Source of the DNA: Desulfatiglans sp.
Lineage (GTDB): Bacteria > Desulfobacterota > DSM-4660 > Desulfatiglandales > HGW-15
Assembly: GCA_012513605.1 (NCBI GenBank)
Contig: JAAZBV010000064.1
Span: forward strand, 1 to 35,601
Reading direction: 5' to 3'
Length of the DNA: 35,601 bases
Shown here: positions 32,431 through 35,601 of the stretch, piece by piece
Layout: every line of letters begins with the position of its first letter
How positions within the stretch are numbered: the stretch's first letter is position 1
Made by a program: the position numbers and the translations under genes
The notes under the pieces: model-generated
The model's input: only the letters and a program-made list of their open reading frames with translations
Told to the model about the DNA's origin: nothing
The model's database searches: none

Positions 32431-32591
32431 TTATTTTGTATTAACACCCTGTATTATCCTGAGGACGCTGCAACTTACCAAATAAATACGATCCTTTTCT
32501 TCTACAAAATCAATTTCAACAGCAGGAGTTATATTTAATTTCTCACGAATCTTCTGTGGGATAGTGACTTGCCCTTTGTTGTAACTCTCAT
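32431..32591 (-). pseudogene. AbrB/MazE-type antitoxin gene, frameshifted
   Basis: On the minus strand ATG 32591 (GGAG eight bases upstream) begins MRVTTKG. After loss of one base in the Gly codon, the neighbouring frame continues QVTIPQKIREKLNITPA and VEIDFVEEKDRIYLV to TAA at 32431. Together they give the standard AbrB/MazE swapped-hairpin start 'MRVTTKGQVTIPQKIREKL'. Without the lost base (near 32573) the protein cannot be made. The reconstructed product is also short at the C-terminus (about 53 residues against 70-90), and no toxin gene lies next to it. It looks like a decayed antitoxin. Confidence 0.75.
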
Positions 32592-32646
32592 ATGTTGTCT
32601 CCAGTAATAAGTAATACCGGGAATAGCAATACTGTCAATATTTTTT

Positions 32647-32713
32647 GTCAAACGATGCTGATTACCGCCCTGGAAAGCGTTTTAGCCCGGTCCGGCAGAT
32701 TAGCGGTTATGAA
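32647..32713 (-). repeat. candidate attC site 1 (after the 88-residue cassette gene)
   Basis: Read on the minus strand, the 67-bp site starts with the R''-like box TTCATAAC (32713-32706), which contains the stop codon of the upstream gene. It ends with GTTTGAC (32653-32647). Between them GCTAATCTGCC pairs imperfectly with GGCGGTAATCAGC. The R'' box is an exact 8-base complement of the start of its own cassette (GTTATGAA, 32989-32982). Confidence 0.55.
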
Positions 32714-32973
32714 TTTCCATTGATTGTTTTACTTACATTGCTTTTGAATGAACCAACAAGCACTGGTTTGAATGAGTTATGTGAATTTGGTATTGCTCTC
32801 ATAATTTTTGTATTTTTCTTGCGAATTTTGCCAACCATTCCTTCAGTTCTGAAACCAAATATTGGAACTTTTTTAACCCCAGTTTTCAAACGCTCTATGG
32901 ATGTGTCTACAGAGACTTCGTATGATATTTCAAAAGGCTCTTTGCCAAATATAAACTGAATAAAATGATTCAT
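32707..32973 (-). CDS. cassette gene: truncated hypothetical protein
   Basis: The 88-residue product reads MNHFIQFIFGKEPFEISYEV, SVDTSIERLKTGVK, GFRTEGMVGKIRKK and NSFKPVLVGSFKSN. It resembles the N-terminal half of a family of roughly 150-residue membrane-associated proteins of unknown function. In that family 'NSFKPxxxGxF' is followed by further strands and membrane helices. Here the frame ends early at a TAA that lies inside the R'' box of the following attC-like site. The gene begins 12 bases after the previous site, leaving almost no leader, as is usual for cassettes. Function unknown. Confidence 0.6.
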   Translation of the reverse strand: MNHFIQFIFGKEPFEISYEVSVDTSIERLKTGVKKVPIFGFRTEGMVGKIRKKNTKIMRAIPNSHNSFKPVLVGSFKSNVSKTINGNS

Positions 32974-32981
32974 AGTATGAT

Positions 32982-33055
32982 TTCATAACGCCTTTCTCAC
33001 CTGACGGTGTGGAGCGGCCAGCGGAACACCGGTCAGGTGCAGAAAAATGTTAGCG
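32982..33055 (-). repeat. candidate attC site 2 (after the nuclease-like cassette gene)
   Basis: On the minus strand the 74-bp site runs from the R''-like box CGCTAAC (33055-33049) to GTTATGAA (32989-32982). Inside, CACCTGACGGTGT (32998-33010) and ACACCGGTCAGGTG (33026-33039) pair fully except for one unpaired extra C. An extrahelical base of this kind is a hallmark of attC stems. Confidence 0.7.
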
Positions 33056-33057
33056 CT

Positions 33058-33885
33058 TTATTTAATCGTATCCAAAAACCTAAAGCTGTCTTTATGCTTA
33101 TCTATCCCGAATAAAAATAATTGACCAAGCTTTTTATCCCACTGTTGCTCCGCCAAGTTATGGATTTTCCTATTTTCAATCCCTATGTAGCCTAATTTCT
33201 TGACCCCTTCCTTCGGATTAGGCTTGTAGGTGATTGTTGAAGGGGGCATAAGGTCGAATCTATCGAGAGGAAAAAATGGTTCGACATCATCTGGATCATT
33301 GAAGGCTAAACCAAATAAGATATTGCCATTACTGAAATTGTCGTTAATTCTTCTGAATAAATCGCGTATATTAACACCGCCACGATGAGATATGGCGGCA
33401 CTGGAAAATGTATCCAATTTAGGAAAACCATGCTTTTCGTTTTTAACATAGCAATTATTATAGACTGCCTCCCAATAATCAAAAGGAGATTTACTTGATT
33501 CCCTTGCAAATTCTTGAAGTGAAAGCCAATAATTTTTAAGTTCATTGATGCCTTCTCTTAGATTTTCTAATGCGTTTTCTTCATTGCCCTTTCTACGCTG
33601 CTTTCCTTCCACCAGAAGGACATCTCCTTTCGATGAAAAAGCGAGAAGATCAGGTCTGCAATCGCCTTTTGGGCGAAAGTTACAAAGAATGAAAACTTTT
33701 TCTTTCTGAAAATTGCGAAAAAATGGATATTCAGATAGGCGGCCATTCAATATCATATTCGCGAACGGATACACAGTGAGATATCTTTCCCTTTGGCCTG
33801 TCAAAAGGCTTCCATGAGTTAGGAAAGCGATTGCATCTGATTTCACAGAACCAATTTGCCATTCAAGAGAATTCTTATATCCCAT
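33058..33885 (-). CDS. cassette gene: PD-(D/E)XK nuclease-like protein
   Basis: The 275-residue protein has a candidate PD-(D/E)XK nuclease core at about residues 64-100. KVFILCNF is followed by CRPDLLAF with D79, then DVLLVEGKQ with E93 and K95, and next a helix (ENALENLREGINELKNYW). The rest (SSAAISHRGGVNIRDLFRRI, NILFGLAFNDPDDVEPFF) is not recognised. This fold occurs in restriction, repair and anti-phage enzymes, but no specific role can be assigned. It sits between two attC-like sites, and its unit is bounded by GTTAGCG and CGCTAAC. GGAAGGAAGGA precedes the ATG. Base composition is AT-rich compared with the metabolic genes. Confidence 0.7.
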   Translation of the reverse strand: MGYKNSLEWQIGSVKSDAIAFLTHGSLLTGQRERYLTVYPFANMILNGRLSEYPFFRNFQKEKVFILCNFRPKGDCRPDLLAFSSKGDVLLVEGKQRRKGNEENALENLREGINELKNYWLSLQEFARESSKSPFDYWEAVYNNCYVKNEKHGFPKLDTFSSAAISHRGGVNIRDLFRRINDNFSNGNILFGLAFNDPDDVEPFFPLDRFDLMPPSTITYKPNPKEGVKKLGYIGIENRKIHNLAEQQWDKKLGQLFLFGIDKHKDSFRFLDTIK

Positions 33886-33975
33886 AATGAGCGTATCCTT
33901 CCTTCCTTTTTGTCATTTATCAAAGCTGTTGCAAAAAAGTTCGTCTTCAATTGAGCTTCTTCATCTTTAATGCCA

Positions 33976-34032
33976 CGCTAACTAAGAAATCAGCCGCTAG
34001 GTTTTTGTGTCCGCTGAATTTTCATGTTGGGT
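33976..34032 (-). repeat. candidate attC site 3 (after the anchored-protein cassette gene)
   Basis: The 57-bp site, read on the minus strand, begins with ACCCAAC (34032-34026), an exact match to the attC R'' consensus RYYYAAC. It ends with GTTAGCG (33982-33976). TCAGCG pairs with CGGCTGA leaving one unpaired C, again the expected extrahelical base. Fifty-seven bases is the classical minimal attC length. Confidence 0.72.
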
Positions 34033-34050
34033 TTCCACATAAAAAATATT

Positions 34051-34656
34051 TTAAAAATCATCATGCAGCTGAGTTTTTATATAAGAAGCCAATTCATCAA
34101 TTGGATTTGAAATATTGACTTTTACAAAATCCTGAGTTTGTTTCACTGCTGTTTCTTTATATACACTAAGCTCTTCAAGTGACCATTTCTCTTCAGGCCG
34201 TTTAATATGTGGTATTGGATGATGATAAATTTTATCCGATAATTCTTCTAGTTTTTTTGTATATGGAAATAATGCATTGATAAGCCCTACGGTTTCAAAT
34301 AAACTCTGCTTTTCACGTGCTAGCCCGATCGCTTGATCTTCACTTTTTTTCATCCACCTTAGTGCCTCCTCCTGATTTATTGAGTCCTTAGGGCTACCTT
34401 CTAGTTTCCATCGGTATTCATGAAAATCCGAATTTATAAATGACTCAAAGCGTGAAACATATAACTGAGAAATGATAACATTTTGTCCAATAAGCTTGCT
34501 ATAAACCTTTTGCCTACTTTGATAATCATTAAGCCTGATTTGGGCAGAAAGCCCCCAATAGTAGGTCAGATAGCTACTCACAATGGCAATTAAAAGGGTC
34601 ATTAATGATGATACTATAATAGTTTTCCATTTCGAATTGTTATTGTCTTTTGACAT
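34051..34656 (-). CDS. cassette gene: N-terminally anchored helical protein, unknown function
   Basis: The start is ATG at 34656, five bases after GGGAG; a GTG at 34677 would place that Shine-Dalgarno inside the gene. The 201-residue product has one membrane helix near the N-terminus (KTIIVSSLMTLLIAIVSSYL, about residues 10-32). Mostly helical, charged sequence follows (QIRLNDYQSRQKVYSKLIGQ, EEALRWMKKSEDQAIGLARE), probably outside the cytoplasm or as a coiled rod. I do not recognise a catalytic motif. It occupies its own unit between two attC-like sites. Confidence 0.7.
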   Translation of the reverse strand: MSKDNNNSKWKTIIVSSLMTLLIAIVSSYLTYYWGLSAQIRLNDYQSRQKVYSKLIGQNVIISQLYVSRFESFINSDFHEYRWKLEGSPKDSINQEEALRWMKKSEDQAIGLAREKQSLFETVGLINALFPYTKKLEELSDKIYHHPIPHIKRPEEKWSLEELSVYKETAVKQTQDFVKVNISNPIDELASYIKTQLHDDF

Positions 34657-34675
34657 ACTATCTCCCTTTTTTGAC

Positions 34676-34738
34676 ACCCACTTTAAATAACGAGCCGGCG
34701 AGTTTTTCCGCCGGTAACGTTGATTTGGAGGTTATGGA
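34676..34738 (-). repeat. candidate attC site 4 (after the SPFH-like cassette gene)
   Basis: On the minus strand the 63-bp site begins TCCATAAC (34738-34731), which includes the stop codon of the SPFH-like gene, and ends near AGTGGGT (34682-34676). The stem combines AACG/CGTT, CCGGCG/CGCCGG and AAAT/ATTT with a bulged C and a small internal loop. The right box differs by one missing base from the complement of ACCCAAC in the next cassette. Confidence 0.65.
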
Positions 34739-35268
34739 TTATCACTTTGTTTAATTATTTTAGCCTGAACTGAAAATAGGTTTAACCCAGCTTTTAAAAT
34801 ATTTTTTTTCGCTTTTTCTTTTATTTCATACCCCAAGGTATGGGCATAAGACTTTTCAACTTTAAAGATATTGTCATTTGCTTTATGGCATGTAACAACT
34901 TTTCTAGTAGCCTCTCCTGCTTCATGGATTATAAATTTCCTTGCTAAGTTATTGCTATTAAAATTTTTATAAAATACTGAAGGATCTTCTATTTTCCATA
35001 TGTACTCTAATTCTATAGTTAACCATTTTTTATCTAAAGTTGGGATTTCATGGGTTTCTATTTCTTGAAAATTATATTTTTTGAAATAGTGAGTTTTCTG
35101 AATAAACGGCATTTTAAAGTATTCACCAGGAACCTTGTATGTTTTCCCTGTAAGTTCGCCGAACTGTGTAATAACAACCAAATCATCCTCTTCGACAATG
35201 AACCGCCCATTTACATAAGATACAGCAATAAGGGCTAGTAAAAATATAACTATAGAAATATATTTCAT
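34732..35268 (-). CDS. cassette gene: short HflC/SPFH-domain protein
   Basis: ATG at 35268 with AAGGA upstream gives 178 residues; the open frame reaching to 35451 reads through the palindromic element and is not coding. One N-terminal membrane helix (YISIVIFLLALIAVSYV) is followed by an SPFH/prohibitin-like domain. VVITQFGELTGKTYKVPGEYFKMPFIQ, KKWLTIELEYIWKIEDPSVFYKNF and KNILKAGLNLFSVQAKII all have close counterparts in HflC. Typical HflC is about 290-330 residues, so the C-terminal helical part is missing. HflC works with HflK to regulate FtsH protease; no HflK or FtsH is present here. Its stop codon lies inside the attC-like R'' box. Confidence 0.75.
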   Translation of the reverse strand: MKYISIVIFLLALIAVSYVNGRFIVEEDDLVVITQFGELTGKTYKVPGEYFKMPFIQKTHYFKKYNFQEIETHEIPTLDKKWLTIELEYIWKIEDPSVFYKNFNSNNLARKFIIHEAGEATRKVVTCHKANDNIFKVEKSYAHTLGYEIKEKAKKNILKAGLNLFSVQAKIIKQSDNP

Positions 35269-35285
35269 ATTCAAGTTCCTTCCAT

Positions 35286-35420
35286 AATCGACGGCGCTGA
35301 CCAGTGGCGCGAGGATTGCTGGGCCGAAGGCACATGCAATCCCGTGACATCTGAGTCCAGTGCCTTGTTCTGGCGCAAGGCGCCGGGACAAGGTGCTTGA
35401 CGGAGTCAGCGCCGTCGATT
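35286..35420. repeat. GC-rich cloverleaf-like inverted-repeat element
   Basis: A perfect 16-base outer stem (AATCGACGGCGCTGAC, 35286-35301, with GTCAGCGCCGTCGATT, 35405-35420) encloses two more arms. GGATTGC (35313-35319) pairs with GCAATCC (35336-35342). CCTTGT (35363-35368) pairs with ACAAGG (35388-35393) around an inner GGCGC/GCGCC hairpin (35372-35384). The element is clearly more GC-rich than its AT-rich neighbours. It ends exactly at the 5' boundary of the SPFH cassette. It may be a small non-coding mobile element or a very long attC relative. Confidence 0.75.
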
Positions 35421-35442
35421 CACGGCGACGCAGTCGCCGTGA
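35420..35442. repeat. perfect 10-bp hairpin beside the cloverleaf element
   Basis: TCACGGCGAC (35420-35429) and GTCGCCGTGA (35433-35442) are exact complements around a three-base loop (GCA). No T-run follows on either strand. It adjoins the cloverleaf element with a one-base overlap and may be part of it. Confidence 0.75.
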
Positions 35443-35451
35443 ACATGCCAA

Positions 35452-35494
35452 TAACCAGCCATGTAGTTTATGGTCTGGTTAATTGGGCTGGTTA
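35452..35494. repeat. inverted repeat upstream of the last gene, possible further attC
   Basis: TAACCAGCC (35452-35460) is the exact complement of GGCTGGTTA (35486-35494). An additional CTGGTTA copy (35474-35480) allows a second pairing. Size (43 bp) and the AAC...GTT ends recall an attC core, but the R boxes are poor matches, so the call is weak. Confidence 0.4.
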
Positions 35495-35513
35495 ACATTA
35501 TTTCGAGGTTATT

Positions 35514-35601
35514 ATGGAACTTATTAAGGTTTTGAATCATCGTGAGTATCCGAGGTCATGGATTCGTTACTGTGTTGAATTATTTGTTGTGTCGTTTGTC
35601 C
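35514..35601 (+). CDS. start of an unidentified small membrane-type protein (3' end outside window)
   Basis: ATG 35514 has GAGG five bases upstream, and the frame stays open to the window end (29 codons). It encodes MELIKVLNHREYPRSWIRYC followed by a hydrophobic run VELFVVSFV that looks like the start of a membrane helix. No family can be assigned from so little. It is transcribed away from the minus-strand cassettes, so it may be an oppositely oriented cassette or the first gene beyond the array. Confidence 0.6.
   Translation, partial: MELIKVLNHREYPRSWIRYCVELFVVSFV

Noticed and set aside
32645-32959. Plus-strand open frame of 104 codons
   Set aside because: It is antisense to the 88-residue cassette gene and runs through an attC-like site. 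The minus-strand product is more protein-like.
35286-35420. Cloverleaf-like element as a tRNA gene
   Set aside because: The outer stem is 16 bp rather than 7, the element is 135 bases, and no T-loop GTTCRA, anticodon arm or CCA context is visible.
34732-35451. Longer version of the SPFH-like gene starting near 35451
   Set aside because: The extra 61 residues are the translation of the GC-rich palindromic element (Arg/Ser/Pro-rich), while ATG 35268 has a ribosome binding site and begins the membrane anchor expected for HflC-like proteins.

Overview
The window looks like chromosomal DNA from an anaerobic, moderately AT-rich Desulfobacterota-type bacterium (sulfate-reducing or syntrophic, 'deltaproteobacterial' style). 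The evidence is the gene content: a one-polypeptide NDP-forming acyl-CoA synthetase, a CCG-domain (HdrB/GlcF-like) Fe-S protein between two FAD-linked oxidases, an MtaA/UroD-type methyltransferase, a B12-domain radical SAM protein, a hybrid kinase, and two good sigma-54 promoters. Purine-rich Shine-Dalgarno sequences and frequent AGG/AGA arginine codons fit. The species cannot be named from this.

Region 1 (1-4.6 kb) is a co-directional catabolic block: the tail of an unknown protein, a small divergent cupin, an SDR dehydrogenase, a metal-dependent cyclase/hydrolase, a strong terminator, then an ADP-forming acyl-CoA synthetase. Dehydrogenation, ring or amide hydrolysis and acid-to-CoA chemistry would fit, but the substrate is not visible. 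Region 2 (4.6-9.6 kb) is mixed: a small membrane protein and a coniferyl-alcohol-dehydrogenase-like SDR on the minus strand, a frameshifted HIT-family gene, a methyltransferase, a lone PAS protein, and a two-gene minus-strand unit of a KAS III-like thiolase-fold enzyme and an exported DUF1571 (LolA-like) protein.

Region 3 (9.9-13.6 kb) has two tandem paralogous bicupins followed by a ROK-family regulator. Region 4 (13.7-19.6 kb) has a sigma-54-preceded hybrid histidine kinase, a TauE/SafE permease and a radical SAM protein. Region 5 (19.7-22.3 kb) is a complete nitrate/sulfonate/taurine-type ABC transporter module. It is bordered on the left by a palindromic repeat and on the right by a short sequence resembling the 3' end of the radical SAM gene. 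Region 6 (22.4-28.1 kb) is a minus-strand flavoprotein / Fe-S / flavoprotein operon, with a corrinoid-methyltransferase-like gene diverging from it. Region 7 (28.3-32.3 kb) is a sigma-54-preceded run of porin, small periplasmic phosphate-binding-like protein and chemoreceptor, followed by a convergent small ACT-like protein.

Region 8 (32.4-35.6 kb) is the most unusual part. Four small minus-strand genes (a truncated membrane-type protein, a PD-(D/E)XK nuclease-like protein, an anchored helical protein and a short HflC/SPFH-like protein) are each followed by a 57-74 bp imperfect palindrome. In each case the start of the gene unit is complementary, exactly or with one difference, to the first box of its own palindrome. 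That is the expected signature of integron gene cassettes with attC sites, so I read this as a cassette array (possibly a CALIN, an array without an integrase; no integrase is visible). A frameshifted AbrB-type antitoxin gene lies at one end. At the other end are a GC-rich cloverleaf-like inverted-repeat element that abuts the outermost cassette boundary and a perfect hairpin, followed by a partial gene reading out of the window.
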